Origin: Mesorhizobium liriopis
GTDB taxonomy: Bacteria > Pseudomonadota > Alphaproteobacteria > Rhizobiales > Rhizobiaceae
NCBI RefSeq assembly: GCF_024053505.1
Contig: NZ_JAMXQS010000008.1
Span: 248,001-312,000 of the forward strand
Length of the DNA stretch: 64,000 nucleotides
Direction: 5' to 3'
Notes under the pieces: generated by a model
The model's database searches: none
Told to the model about the DNA's origin: nothing
Seen by the model: the letters and a program-made list of their open reading frames with translations, nothing else
In this document: in pieces, positions 33,428 through 42,246 of the stretch
How the letters are laid out: the number at the start of each line of letters is the position of its first letter
Position numbering within the stretch: the first letter of the stretch is position 1
Program-made: the position numbers and the translations under genes

Positions 33428-34426
33428 TCAGGCCGATCTGATCGGAATTTCTTCTCGATTCAGAATAAAACGGGCGCTTCCCTCGAAGCGCCCGTTTCCG
33501 TTTGAGCCCTTCTTGAGCGCCGAATAGGCAACCGCGATCTGGGCTGCCAGCGCCGCATTGTTCTTGATCAGGGCGATGTTGGCGCGCAGGCTCTCGCCCT
33601 TCGACAGTTCGTTGATGCGCGCGAGCAGGAAGGGCGTCACCTCCTTGCGCGCGATGCCCTTGGCGTCGGCTTCCGCCACCGCATCATTGATCGTGCCGGT
33701 GATGAACGCGTCCGTCAGCGCATCGGCTTCCGGCACGGGATTGGCGACGAGGATACCGGTCTGCGAGCCCATCGCCTCGTGCAGCGCCATGGCTTTGGCG
33801 ATGTCTTCCGCGCTGTCGAGCCGGTGGTCGGCCTTGAGCCCGCTCTTGCGGGTGAAGAAGGCGGGGAAGTCCTCGGTGCGGTAGGCGATCACCGGCACGC
33901 GCTGGGTTTCCAGATATTCCAGCGTCTTCGAGATATCGAGGATCGACTTCACGCCCGCGCAGATCACCGTCGTGCCGGTTTGGCCGAGTTCGGTGAGGTC
34001 GGCGGAAATGTCGAAGGTCTGCTCCGCCCCGCGATGCACACCGCCGACGCCGCCCGTGGCGAAGATCGGAATGCCGGCAAGCGCCGCGATGCGCATGGTG
34101 GCCGACACGGTGGTGCCCGCCGTGCCCTTGCGCACCATGACAGCCGCCAGATCACGGCCCGAAGCCTTCACAGCATCTTTCGATTGCGCGAGCGCTTCGA
34201 GCTCGGCCGCGTCGAGGCCGGCGCGCAACTCGCCGTCGATCAGCGCGATCGTCGCGGGCACCGCGCCGTTCTCGCGCACCACGCTTTCTACCGCCTGCGC
34301 CGTTTCGAGATTGGCGGGGAAAGGCATGCCGTGGGTGATGATGGTGGATTCCAGCGCGACCACCGGGCCGCCGGCTTTCAGCGCGTCCTCGACCTCGCGG
34401 TTGAGGCGGATTTGGATGGGAGCCAT
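33428..34426 (-). CDS. psuG: Pseudouridine-5'-phosphate glycosidase
   Basis: Cleaves pseudouridine 5'-phosphate to uracil and ribose 5-phosphate, in the cytoplasm. Key residues are visible: E26 in VALESTIITHGMP, K160 in ICAGVKSILD, and the FATGGVGGVHRGAE block near residue 123. Length is 332 residues against about 312 in E. coli. The last 25 or so residues (after SALKKG) look unrelated to the family and are encoded by a strong terminator hairpin, so an ancestral stop was probably lost. The kinase gene lies ten bases upstream on the same strand. Confidence 0.92.
   Translation of the reverse strand: MAPIQIRLNREVEDALKAGGPVVALESTIITHGMPFPANLETAQAVESVVRENGAVPATIALIDGELRAGLDAAELEALAQSKDAVKASGRDLAAVMVRKGTAGTTVSATMRIAALAGIPIFATGGVGGVHRGAEQTFDISADLTELGQTGTTVICAGVKSILDISKTLEYLETQRVPVIAYRTEDFPAFFTRKSGLKADHRLDSAEDIAKAMALHEAMGSQTGILVANPVPEADALTDAFITGTINDAVAEADAKGIARKEVTPFLLARINELSKGESLRANIALIKNNAALAAQIAVAYSALKKGSNGNGRFEGSARFILNREEIPIRSA
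33468..33497. terminator. Strong terminator inside the 3' end of psuG
   Basis: AAACGGGCGCTTC at 33468-33480, loop CCTC, GAAGCGCCCGTTT at 33485-33497: 13 perfect pairs. On the + strand it ends the glycosyltransferase transcript; on the - strand it is followed by TATT and lies about 40-70 bases before the psuG stop codon. Confidence 0.88.
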
Positions 34427-34436
34427 GGGCTTCTCC

Positions 34437-35543
34437 TTATTGTTCGAGCCGGCGTGCCTGGGTGGCGAGAAAAGTGGGGGACAGGTCGGGATGGACGCTC
34501 GACCGGCTTTCGGTAGTCAAGGTAGCCAAAAGCGCGCCGGTGCGGGCGGCTTGGGTCAAAGGCGTGCCATCGAGCAGGCGGGACAGGGTGCCGGCAATCA
34601 TCGCATCGCCCGCGCCGGTGATATCGACCGGACGGGCGGGCACCGGCTCGTGGAAGGCGACGCCGTCTTCGGTCGCGAGCACATAGCCTTCCGCGCCAGT
34701 CGTCACCAGCACCTGGGCCACGCCGCGTGCGCGCAGGGCGGCGGCGAATTCGTCGGCTTGGCCGCGCGTGACGCCCAGAATGGCGCGGGCTTCGTCGCGG
34801 TTGGTGAAGAGCAGGTCGATGGCGCTGAGGTCATCGGGCAATCGCGCGGCCTTGGGCATCGAAACCGTGTCGATGGCGAGCCGGAAGCGGGCGGACAGTT
34901 TCTTGGCGAACAGCGTTCCGATCGTCTCGGCCGGCAGGTTGCAGTCCATGAACACCCATGACGAGGCCGCGAGGTGAGGCCAGATGCGCTCGATGTGAGC
35001 GGGCTGGAAGAGGTCGAACACCTCCATGTTGGCGATGCCGAGCGCCAAGTCGTTGTCGGGGCCGAGGATCGCTGCATATTCGGCCGTTGGGCGCTCGGAT
35101 GTCGAGAGAACCTGGCTCACATCCGCGCCCAAGGCACCGAGATGGGCGAGGAGCGCCCGGCCGCCCTCATCGTCGCCGACGATCGAAATGAACGATACAT
35201 TGGCTTCCAGCCGCGCGAGATTTTCGGCGACATTGCGGGCCACGCCGCCAAAGGAACGTGAGCCCTGCATCGGGTTCGAGGTGCCGAAAATCAGTTCGCG
35301 CCTCGCATGGTATTTGCGGTCGAGCACTGCACCGCCGATCACTGTGATGCGCTGCGGCTCGGGCAGAACATAGCCGCGCCCGAGAATGTAGCCTTTCTGG
35401 GTCAGGCTCACGACATGGGCTGCAACCGTCGAACGGGCGAGGCCGAGGGCGGAAGCGATCTCCTGCTGCCCGGCGAACGGGTTGCGCGCGACGAGATCGA
35501 GAACCGCCTGTTCCTGCGCGCCGAGTTCGTCCTTGGAAGCCAT
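34437..35543 (-). CDS. psuK: PfkB-family kinase with N-terminal winged helix (PsuK-like)
   Basis: Probable pseudouridine kinase that supplies the substrate of PsuG. Residues about 8-58 form a winged helix (LDLVARNPFAGQQEIASALGLARSTVAAHVVSLTQKGYI). Residues about 63-360 form a ribokinase-like domain with SFGGVARNVAENLARL and the catalytic DITGAGDAMIAGTL. Start at the ATG at 35543, six bases after GGTGGG; an ATG two codons earlier is possible. Known kinases of this subfamily, such as E. coli YeiI, share the winged helix, so an autoregulatory role is plausible. A palindrome lies 39 bases upstream. Confidence 0.85.
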   Translation of the reverse strand: MASKDELGAQEQAVLDLVARNPFAGQQEIASALGLARSTVAAHVVSLTQKGYILGRGYVLPEPQRITVIGGAVLDRKYHARRELIFGTSNPMQGSRSFGGVARNVAENLARLEANVSFISIVGDDEGGRALLAHLGALGADVSQVLSTSERPTAEYAAILGPDNDLALGIANMEVFDLFQPAHIERIWPHLAASSWVFMDCNLPAETIGTLFAKKLSARFRLAIDTVSMPKAARLPDDLSAIDLLFTNRDEARAILGVTRGQADEFAAALRARGVAQVLVTTGAEGYVLATEDGVAFHEPVPARPVDITGAGDAMIAGTLSRLLDGTPLTQAARTGALLATLTTESRSSVHPDLSPTFLATQARRLEQ

Positions 35544-35581
35544 CCGCATCCCACCGTGATGGCAGGTGCTATCGCGCTAAA

Positions 35582-35603
35582 CAGTTGTTTATGTCAACAA
35601 CTG
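35582..35603. promoter_or_regulatory. Palindrome upstream of the psuK-psuG operon
   Basis: CAGTTGTT at 35582-35589 and AACAACTG at 35596-35603, separated by six bases. It lies 39 bases upstream of the psuK start and ends two bases before the acuI stop. A likely operator, possibly bound by the winged helix of the kinase itself. Confidence 0.55.
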
Positions 35604-35605
35604 GA

Positions 35606-36601
35606 TTATTGGCTGACGTCGATCACGACCCGGCCACGGATCTTGCCGGCCACGATGTCCTGCGCCAACTGGGGCAGGGCGGAGAGCGGTTCCATGCGTG
35701 CGATGGCAGCGAGATGCTTGCGGTCGAGATGCGCGGCCAACAGCGCCCAGGCACGCTCGCGCTTCGCCTGCGGTGCCATCACCGAATCCACGCCGAGCAG
35801 CGCCACGCTCCGCAGGATATGGGGGAGAACGGTGCCGGGCAGATCCGCGCCACCTGCCAGACCGCAGGCCGCCACCGCGCCGCCATAGACTGTTTGCGCC
35901 AGGAGATTGGCGAGCGTGGTTGAGCCCACCGAATCGACCGCACCCGACCAGCGTTCCTTCTGCAGCGGCCCGCTCTTTTCGGAGAGGCTCGCCCGGTCGA
36001 CCAAAGCCGAAGCGCCGAGGCTCGACAGGTAGTCGCGCGTCTCGGCCCTGCCGGTGGAGGCGGTGACCCTGTAGCCTTTCGCGGCAAGCAGGCTGACCGC
36101 CGTGGAGCCCACGCCGCCAGCCGCGCCGGTCACCAGCACTTCGCCGCTGCCCGGCTCGATCGTGCCCCAATCCTCCAGTGCGTTTACGCAAAGCGCCGCC
36201 GTATATCCGGCCGTACCGATGGCCATCGCCTGTTCGGCCGTGAAGGCATCGGGCAGGCGTACCAGCCATTCGGGCTTCACGCGGGCGAAGCGCGCATAGC
36301 CGCCCCACTCGGTTTCCGACAGACCCCAGCCATTGACGATGACCTTGTCGCCGGGCTTCCACGCGTCGGAACGCGATTCCCTCACCGTTCCAGCGAGGTC
36401 GATGCCCGCCACCATCGGCAGGCGGCGTGCGATGCGGCCCTTGCCGGTGATCGCCAGGCCATCTTTATAGTTGAGCGTGGAAAACGCGACCTCGACCAGC
36501 ACATCATGGTCGGGCAGGTCTGACAGGCTGAGCGTCTGGAACCCGGCCTTCGGCTTGCCCTCTTCATCCACGATGGTCAGGGCCCGAAAGGTCTCGCTCA
36601 T
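35606..36601 (-). CDS. acuI: Acrylyl-CoA reductase/quinone oxidoreductase (AcuI/YhdH family)
   Basis: NADPH-dependent medium-chain reductase of 331 residues. Landmarks are SDLPDHDVLVEVAFSTLNYKDGLAITGKG, GIDLAGTV, the cofactor-binding VTGAAGGVGSTAVSLLAAKGYRV and a C-terminal GRVVIDVSQ. No zinc-ligand cysteines are present, as expected for this branch. AcuI proteins detoxify acryloyl-CoA. It is upstream of the psu genes on the same strand, but the psu operon seems to have its own promoter region, so they need not be linked. Confidence 0.87.
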   Translation of the reverse strand: MSETFRALTIVDEEGKPKAGFQTLSLSDLPDHDVLVEVAFSTLNYKDGLAITGKGRIARRLPMVAGIDLAGTVRESRSDAWKPGDKVIVNGWGLSETEWGGYARFARVKPEWLVRLPDAFTAEQAMAIGTAGYTAALCVNALEDWGTIEPGSGEVLVTGAAGGVGSTAVSLLAAKGYRVTASTGRAETRDYLSSLGASALVDRASLSEKSGPLQKERWSGAVDSVGSTTLANLLAQTVYGGAVAACGLAGGADLPGTVLPHILRSVALLGVDSVMAPQAKRERAWALLAAHLDRKHLAAIARMEPLSALPQLAQDIVAGKIRGRVVIDVSQ

Positions 36602-36703
36602 GCGCCACGCTCCATTGTCTTGTGCCGGGATGATGTGCGCTCGGGAGTTGCCAAGGCAACCCCTCGGTCAAGTGGAGCGAGAGTTCTGAGCGCCTTGCCA
36701 ATA

Positions 36704-36718
36704 GTCATACTATATGAC
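36704..36718. promoter_or_regulatory. Palindrome upstream of araB
   Basis: GTCATACTATATGAC, perfect 6-base arms around CTA, in the 212-base gap between the divergent acuI and araB genes, about 95 bases before the araB start. Its size suits a GntR- or LacI-type regulator; no such gene is adjacent. Nothing else clear is seen in the gap. Confidence 0.5.
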
Positions 36719-36813
36719 ACTAGCTTGGGTATGAGGGTGCCTGCCATGGCACCTGTCCGGAACAGCATAACAGGGCGGAAAGCCCGACGCCAAAGCGCTT
36801 CGAGGGAGGCATC

Positions 36814-38478
36814 GTGTTCACGATCGGCATCGACTACGGCACCAATTCCGTGCGCGCGCTCGTGGTGCGCTCAAGCGACGGCGCGGAGTTCGGCTCGGCC
36901 GTGGTGAACTATCCAAGCGGCACGCAGGGCGTGCTGCTAGACCCTGCCAACCACCATCTCGCGCGCCAGCATCCGGGCGATTACCTGTTCGGGCTTGAGG
37001 AAAGCGTTCGCGGCGCACTGGCTGAAGCCGAAGGCAAAGACGGATTTTCCGCGGATCAGGTCGTCGGTCTGGGTGTCGACACCACGGGCTCCAGCCCGCT
37101 TCCGGTCGATGCGCAGAATCAGGCTCTGGGCCTCTTGCCCGAATGGAAGAGCAAGCTTGCGGCCCAGTGCTGGCTCTGGAAGGACCATACGAGCTGGCGC
37201 GAGGCGCAGAGCATCACCCAGCGCGCCGCCGAGCTTCGCCCGCAATATATCGCCAAATGCGGCGGCACCTATTCGTCGGAATGGTTCTGGGCAAAGATCT
37301 GGCGCTGCCTCAACAGCGCCCCTGACGTGTTCGAGGCCGCCCATTCCTGGGTCGAGCTGGCCGATTGGGTGCCCTCCGTGCTCGCCGGCGTGACTGACCC
37401 ACGCCTGATCAAGCGCGGTGTATGCGCCGCCGGCCACAAGGCGATGTATGCCGAGGATTGGGGCGGCCTGCCGGACAAGGAATTCCTGTCGGCACTCGAC
37501 CCCAAGCTCGCGGACTTGCGCGATCGTCTTTACGACACGGCTTACGATGCGTCGGAAGCTGCCGGCAATCTTTGCGCCGATTGGGCCGAAAAGCTCGGCC
37601 TGAAACCCGGCATCCCGATCGCCATCGGTGAGTTCGACGTGCATTACGGTGCTATCGGCTGCGGCGTTACCGAAGGCACCTTGGTCAAGGTCATCGGCAC
37701 CTCCACCTGCGATTGCGGCGTGGTCTCGGCCGACAAGACGGTGGCGGACATTCCCGGCATTTGCGGCATCGTCAAGGGTGCCATCCTGCCCGGCTATTAC
37801 GGCATCGAGGCCGGCCAGTCGGCGGTCGGCGACATCTTCAAATGGTGGGTCGAGGGCGTCTGCAAGGGCGACGCAGCCCTTCATGGTGAACTGACCAGGG
37901 AAGCGGAAGCCTTGCGTCCCGGCCAATCCGGTCTTCTCGCGCTCGACTGGAACAACGGCAACCGTACGATCCTCGTCGACCAACTCCTGACCGGCCTGCT
38001 TGTCGGCCAGACGCTCTACACGACCCGGGCCGAAATCTACCGCGCGCTGATCGAGGCCACCGCCTTCGGCGCGCGGGCCATCATCGAGCGCATCCGCGAA
38101 TATGGCGTGCGCATCGACCGCGTGGTCTGCACCGGCGGCATCGCCGAGAAGAACGCGCTGCTGATGCAGATCTATGCCGACGTGACGGGCTGCACCATGC
38201 AGGTCGCGGCATCGAGCCAGACCTGCGCGCTAGGCTCGGCGATTTCCGCTGCCGTTCTGGCCGGCGCGCATCCGAGCTTCGAGGCGGCGCAAGCCGCGAT
38301 GACCTCGCTTCTTCCCGTCGAATACACCCCGCGCGCGGCGGAGCAGGCGACATATGAAGAGCTCTATCGCCTCTACCGCGATCTCCACGACAGCTTCGGC
38401 GGGCTTTCGCGCTCGGCCGATCTGTCGGGCGTCATGAAATCGCTTCTCGAAATCAAATCCGCCGCTTCGGGCGAATAA
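36814..38478 (+). CDS. araB: Ribulokinase
   Basis: Phosphorylates L-ribulose to L-ribulose 5-phosphate. The 554-residue FGGY-type kinase starts with FTIGIDYGTNSVRALVV and has the araB-specific region WKDHTSWREAQSITQRAAEL near residues 128-147 and the C-terminal ATAFGARAIIERIREYG and CTGGIAEKNALLMQIYADV segments. The start codon is GTG at 36814, with CGAGGGAGG seven bases upstream. araA follows after 18 bases and araD after that, giving an intact arabinose operon without its transporter or regulator in view. Confidence 0.93.
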   Translation: MFTIGIDYGTNSVRALVVRSSDGAEFGSAVVNYPSGTQGVLLDPANHHLARQHPGDYLFGLEESVRGALAEAEGKDGFSADQVVGLGVDTTGSSPLPVDAQNQALGLLPEWKSKLAAQCWLWKDHTSWREAQSITQRAAELRPQYIAKCGGTYSSEWFWAKIWRCLNSAPDVFEAAHSWVELADWVPSVLAGVTDPRLIKRGVCAAGHKAMYAEDWGGLPDKEFLSALDPKLADLRDRLYDTAYDASEAAGNLCADWAEKLGLKPGIPIAIGEFDVHYGAIGCGVTEGTLVKVIGTSTCDCGVVSADKTVADIPGICGIVKGAILPGYYGIEAGQSAVGDIFKWWVEGVCKGDAALHGELTREAEALRPGQSGLLALDWNNGNRTILVDQLLTGLLVGQTLYTTRAEIYRALIEATAFGARAIIERIREYGVRIDRVVCTGGIAEKNALLMQIYADVTGCTMQVAASSQTCALGSAISAAVLAGAHPSFEAAQAAMTSLLPVEYTPRAAEQATYEELYRLYRDLHDSFGGLSRSADLSGVMKSLLEIKSAASGE

Positions 38479-38496
38479 AGTACAGGAACATCCACG

Positions 38497-40005
38497 ATGA
38501 TCGAACTCGCCTCGCCGAAGATCTGGTTCGTTTGCGGCTCACAGCACCTCTACGGGCCGGGCCCGCTCGCGCAGGTCAGCGAGCACGCCAATGAGATCGC
38601 GCGCAATCTGGCCGCCTCCGGCAATCTCTCGCTCGAACTCGTCGCCAAGCCGATCGTGACGACACCCGAAGAGATCGCCAAGCTCTGCATCGCGGCCAAT
38701 GCGGACGAGAGCTGCGCCGGCCTGATCTTCTGGATGCACACTTTCTCGCCGTCCAAGATGTGGGTCCGCGGCCTCGGCATCCTCAACAAGCCGTTCCTGC
38801 ACCTCCACACGCAGTTCAACCGCGAACTGCCGTGGGACACGATCGACATGGACTTCATGAACCTGAACCAGTCGGCGCATGGCGACCGCGAGGCGGGCTT
38901 CATCCACACGCGCATGCGGCTGGCGCGCAAGGTCGTGGTCGGCCACTGGTCGGACCCGGAAGTGCAGAAGCGCATCGACGCCTGGATGCGTGCGACCCGC
39001 GCCTGGGCCGACTGGCAGGGCGCGCGCTTCGTCCGCTTTGGCGACAATATGCGCTTCGTGGCCGTGACGGATGGCGACAAGGTCTCGGCCGAGATGAAGT
39101 TCGGCTTCGCCACCAACACCCATGGCATCGGCGATCTGGTCGCCAAGGTCGATGGCGCAATCGATGCGGAAGTGTCCAGGCTCATCGAGGAATACGAGGC
39201 GACCTATTCGCTGGCCGAAGACCTGCGCAAGGGCGGCGCGCGGCATGAGAGCGTCCGCTACGGCGCGCGCCTCGAACTGGGCCTGCGCGCCTTCCTGTCC
39301 GAAGGCGGCTACAAGGGCTTCACCACCACCTTCGAGGACCTGCATGGGCTTCGCCAGTTGCCGGGCATGGCGCCGCAGCGCCTGATGGCGGACGGCTACG
39401 GCTTCGCGGGCGAGGGCGACTGGAAGACGGCGGCCCTCGTGCGCGCCATGAAGGTGATGGCGCACGGCCTCGAAGGCGGCACCTCCTTCATGGAGGATTA
39501 CACCTATGACCTGACGCCGGGCGGCGAAAAGGTGCTCGGCTCGCACATGCTCGAGATCTGCCCCTCCATCGCCAGGGACAAGCCCAGCCTCGAAGTGCAT
39601 CCACTCGGCATCGGCGGCAAGGAAGACCCGGTGCGCCTCGTCTTCAACGCGCCCACCGGCCACGCTCTCAACGCCTCGCTGGTCGATCTCGGCAACCGCT
39701 TCCGCCTGATCGTCAACGAGGTGGACGCCGTCGAGCATCCCGATCTGCCGAAATTGCCGGTCGCCCGCGCGGTATGGGAATGCCGCCCGGACTTCAAGAC
39801 CGCCTGCGCCGCCTGGATCTATGCGGGCGGGGCGCACCACACCGGCTATTCCTACGCAGTCACGACCGAGATGCTGGAAGACTTCGCCAATATCGCCGGC
39901 ATCGAGACGGTGGTGATCGACGCCGACACCAGGCTCTCCTCGTTCAAGCAAGAACTGCGCAACAACGAAGTCTACTATCACCTGGCACAAGGCATCAGGG
40001 CTTAA
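38497..40005 (+). CDS. araA: L-arabinose isomerase
   Basis: Converts L-arabinose to L-ribulose, in the cytoplasm, with a divalent metal such as Mn. The 502-residue length matches E. coli AraA (500). Characteristic segments are [17 protein letters not shown] at the N-terminus, [47 protein letters not shown], and the catalytic region [15 protein letters not shown] and [13 protein letters not shown]. Metal ligands are expected in these Glu and His residues. A GGAACATCC stretch precedes the ATG. Confidence 0.96.
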   Translation: MIELASPKIWFVCGSQHLYGPGPLAQVSEHANEIARNLAASGNLSLELVAKPIVTTPEEIAKLCIAANADESCAGLIFWMHTFSPSKMWVRGLGILNKPFLHLHTQFNRELPWDTIDMDFMNLNQSAHGDREAGFIHTRMRLARKVVVGHWSDPEVQKRIDAWMRATRAWADWQGARFVRFGDNMRFVAVTDGDKVSAEMKFGFATNTHGIGDLVAKVDGAIDAEVSRLIEEYEATYSLAEDLRKGGARHESVRYGARLELGLRAFLSEGGYKGFTTTFEDLHGLRQLPGMAPQRLMADGYGFAGEGDWKTAALVRAMKVMAHGLEGGTSFMEDYTYDLTPGGEKVLGSHMLEICPSIARDKPSLEVHPLGIGGKEDPVRLVFNAPTGHALNASLVDLGNRFRLIVNEVDAVEHPDLPKLPVARAVWECRPDFKTACAAWIYAGGAHHTGYSYAVTTEMLEDFANIAGIETVVIDADTRLSSFKQELRNNEVYYHLAQGIRA

Positions 40006-40009
40006 ATGG

Positions 40010-40705
40010 ATGCTCACCGAACTCAAGCGCGAGGCCTATGAGGCCAACATCGCCCTGCCCAAGCAGGGGCTCATCAACCTCACCTTCGGCAATGCGAGCG
40101 CCATCGACCGCGCCCAGGGCATCTTCGCCATCAAGCCGAGCGGCGTGGATTATGCGGTGCTCAAGCCCGAGGACATGGTTCTGGTCGATCTCGACGGCAA
40201 GCGCGTCGAAGGCGACCTCAATCCATCCTCGGACACGCCCACCCATCGCCGGCTGTTCCTCGCCTTCGAGAGCATCGGGGGCGTCGTGCATACGCATTCA
40301 TCCTGCGCCACGGCTTTCGCGCAAGCGGGCCGCGCAATCCCGATCTTCGGCACGACCCATGCCGACTATTTCGCGGGCGATGTGCCGGTCACGCGCAAGA
40401 TGACGGCAGACGAGATCGCGTCCGCCTACGAATGGGAAACCGGCAACGTCATCGTCGAGCGCTTCCGTGATCTCGACCCGGCCGACTATCCGGCCGTTCT
40501 CGTCAACCGCCATGCGCCCTTCACCTGGGGTCCGACAGTGGCGAAGGCCGTGGAAGCCGCCGTTGCCACCGAATGCATCGCGCATATGGCGCTGATGTCG
40601 CTCCAGCTCGCGCCACAGCTGGAAGTGATCGAAACCGAACTGCTCAACAAGCATTTCAAGCGCAAGCACGGGCCAGACGCCTATTACGGACAGAAGAAGG
40701 CTTAA
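40010..40705 (+). CDS. araD: L-ribulose-5-phosphate 4-epimerase
   Basis: Converts L-ribulose 5-phosphate to D-xylulose 5-phosphate. The 231-residue class II aldolase fold protein has NLTFGNASAIDRAQGIFAIKPSG, the zinc ligands in VVHTHSSCATAFAQAG, and the C-terminal YHG-like end HFKRKHGPDAYYGQKKA typical of AraD. The start at the ATG at 40010 is four bases after the araA stop; an out-of-frame ATG at 40006 is ignored. It ends the arabinose operon; no clear terminator was seen before the tRNA gene. Confidence 0.95.
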   Translation: MLTELKREAYEANIALPKQGLINLTFGNASAIDRAQGIFAIKPSGVDYAVLKPEDMVLVDLDGKRVEGDLNPSSDTPTHRRLFLAFESIGGVVHTHSSCATAFAQAGRAIPIFGTTHADYFAGDVPVTRKMTADEIASAYEWETGNVIVERFRDLDPADYPAVLVNRHAPFTWGPTVAKAVEAAVATECIAHMALMSLQLAPQLEVIETELLNKHFKRKHGPDAYYGQKKA

Positions 40706-40768
40706 GCTCAGGGGGAGCCGAAAACAGGTCGGGCCAAGCGCCCGACTAAATCACGAAGAATGATTTAT

Positions 40769-41075
40769 TGGTGTCCACGGCAGGATTCGAACCTGCGACC
40801 CCAGGATTCATACCACTTCGGCTTCCGCCGCCGCCTCTGAACTGCGAGGCGTTCGTGGTCTGGACTGTCCCTTCGCCATGAGCCCGAAAGCCGTTAGGCG
40901 CTGCCCGTCCAGTCTCTACACCTTCCCGTCCTTTCGGACCGGCTTGGCTCGGGATCGGCTGGCCGCGACCGGCTGAAGCGTTCCCCGACTTTGAGCAGAT
41001 TCACCAGGGCCGTTTCCGCGCCCGGTGCCCAATTCAATAGGAATCCTGTGCTCTATCCTGCTGAGCTACGTGGAC
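40769..41075 (-). tRNA. tRNA-Arg (CCU) interrupted by a group I intron
   Basis: The minus strand gives a complete cloverleaf when 230 bases are removed: acceptor GTCCACG pairs with CGTGGAC, D-stem GCTC/GAGC, anticodon stem CAGGA/TCCTG, anticodon CCT, T-stem GCAGG/CCTGC with loop TTCGAAT, and an encoded CCA at 40771-40769. The exons are 41075-41039 (37 nt) and 40808-40769 (40 nt), making a 77-nt tRNA. The interruption follows the third anticodon base, exactly where the Agrobacterium tRNA-Arg(CCU) intron sits. Confidence 0.93.
40809..41038 (-). ncRNA. Self-splicing group I intron (tRNA-Arg CCU)
   Basis: A 230-nt insert begins after the anticodon U and ends with G at 40809, as group I introns require. 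Core elements are visible on the minus strand: R-like GTGTAGAGACTGGACGGG at about 40921-40904 and S-like AAGGGACAGTCCAG at about 40873-40860, which pair as P7 (GACTG with CAGTC). A P/Q-like stretch GAATCTGCTCAAAGTCGGGG lies upstream. No homing endonuclease is encoded. Size and core fit the small subgroup IC3 introns in bacterial tRNAs. Confidence 0.9.
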
Positions 41076-41133
41076 ATCGGGCGCTTCTGTAGCAAGGCGC
41101 AGCGGGGTCGTCACCTCCCCGATAGGAAAATTC

Positions 41134-42246
41134 CTACCGCGCTTCGAGCATATCCCGCAGGAAGCCTTGCGCTTCCGAGGCCGGCACGTCGCGGGCGATG
41201 AAGCTCTGGCCGATCCCATGGGTCAGGATAAAGGTCAGCTTGCCGCCTTCGACCTTCTTGTCCTGCAACATGAAATTCATCAGCGTCTCGGCGTCGGGCA
41301 GGGGGCCGGGAATGTCCTGGATGCGGGTCGGCAGGCCGGCGGCCTTCAGATGCGCTTCGACACGGACGGCGTCGTCCGGGCTTGCCTGGTTGAGGCGGGC
41401 GGAGAAACGGTGGGCCAGCGCCATGCCGATGGCCACACCCTCGCCGTGGACGAGGCGGGTACTGTCATAGGCCGTGGCGCCTTCGAGCGCATGGCCGAAC
41501 GTATGGCCGAGGTTGAGAAGCGCGCGGTCGCCGCGCTCGAACTCGTCGCGCAACACGACCTCGGCCTTGGCGCGGCAGGACTGGGCGATGGCTTCCGCGC
41601 GCGCCGAGCCGCCTGCGAAGATGTCTTCGCGATTTTCTTCGAGCCAACGAAAAAAGTCGGGGCGGTCGATCAGGCCGTATTTGACGACCTCGGCATAGCC
41701 GGCACGGAACTCGCGCGGGGACAGCGTGTCGAGCACGCCGGTATCCGCCAGCACGAGGCGGGGCTGGTGGAACACGCCGACGAGGTTCTTGCCGAAGGCT
41801 GAGTTGATGCCGGTCTTGCCGCCGACGGAAGAATCGACCTGCGCGAGAAGTGAAGTCGGGACCTGGATGAAGGGCATGCCGCGGCGGGCGATGCCGGCCG
41901 CAAAGCCGACGAGATCGCCGATCACCCCGCCGCCGAGCGCGATCAGCGCGTCACGGCGCTCGAGGCGCTGGGCGAGGGCGAAATCGACGACCTCCTGGAG
42001 ATAAGTGAAGCTCTTGGTCTTCTCGCCGGCGGGCAGGGTGAGGGAGGCCGCCTCGATGCCGGCCGCACGCAGGCCGTCGAGCAGCGCGGGCAGATGATGT
42101 GTTGCGACGTTTTCGTCCGTCACCACCGCTGCGCGCACCTGGCCCAAGCGCGAAGCGATCTCTTCGCCAGCGCGCGCCAAAAGACCGTTGTCGATCAGGA
42201 TGTCGTATTCGCGCCCTTCGAGAGGCACATGGACGCGTTCGGTCAT
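41134..42246 (-). CDS. aroB: 3-dehydroquinate synthase
   Basis: Second step of the shikimate pathway, NAD- and metal-dependent. The 370-residue protein shows LTLPAGEKTKSFTYLQEVVDFAL, the NAD-binding ALGGGVIGDLVGFAAGIARRGMPFIQVPTSLLAQVDSSVGGKTGIN and metal ligands in YAEVVKYGLI, LNLGHTFGHALE and LVHGEGVAIGM. It overlaps aroK by four bases and follows it in the transcript, the standard aroK-aroB order in proteobacteria. It lies 58 bases downstream of the tRNA-Arg 5' end on the same strand. Confidence 0.96.
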   Translation of the reverse strand: MTERVHVPLEGREYDILIDNGLLARAGEEIASRLGQVRAAVVTDENVATHHLPALLDGLRAAGIEAASLTLPAGEKTKSFTYLQEVVDFALAQRLERRDALIALGGGVIGDLVGFAAGIARRGMPFIQVPTSLLAQVDSSVGGKTGINSAFGKNLVGVFHQPRLVLADTGVLDTLSPREFRAGYAEVVKYGLIDRPDFFRWLEENREDIFAGGSARAEAIAQSCRAKAEVVLRDEFERGDRALLNLGHTFGHALEGATAYDSTRLVHGEGVAIGMALAHRFSARLNQASPDDAVRVEAHLKAAGLPTRIQDIPGPLPDAETLMNFMLQDKKVEGGKLTFILTHGIGQSFIARDVPASEAQGFLRDMLEAR

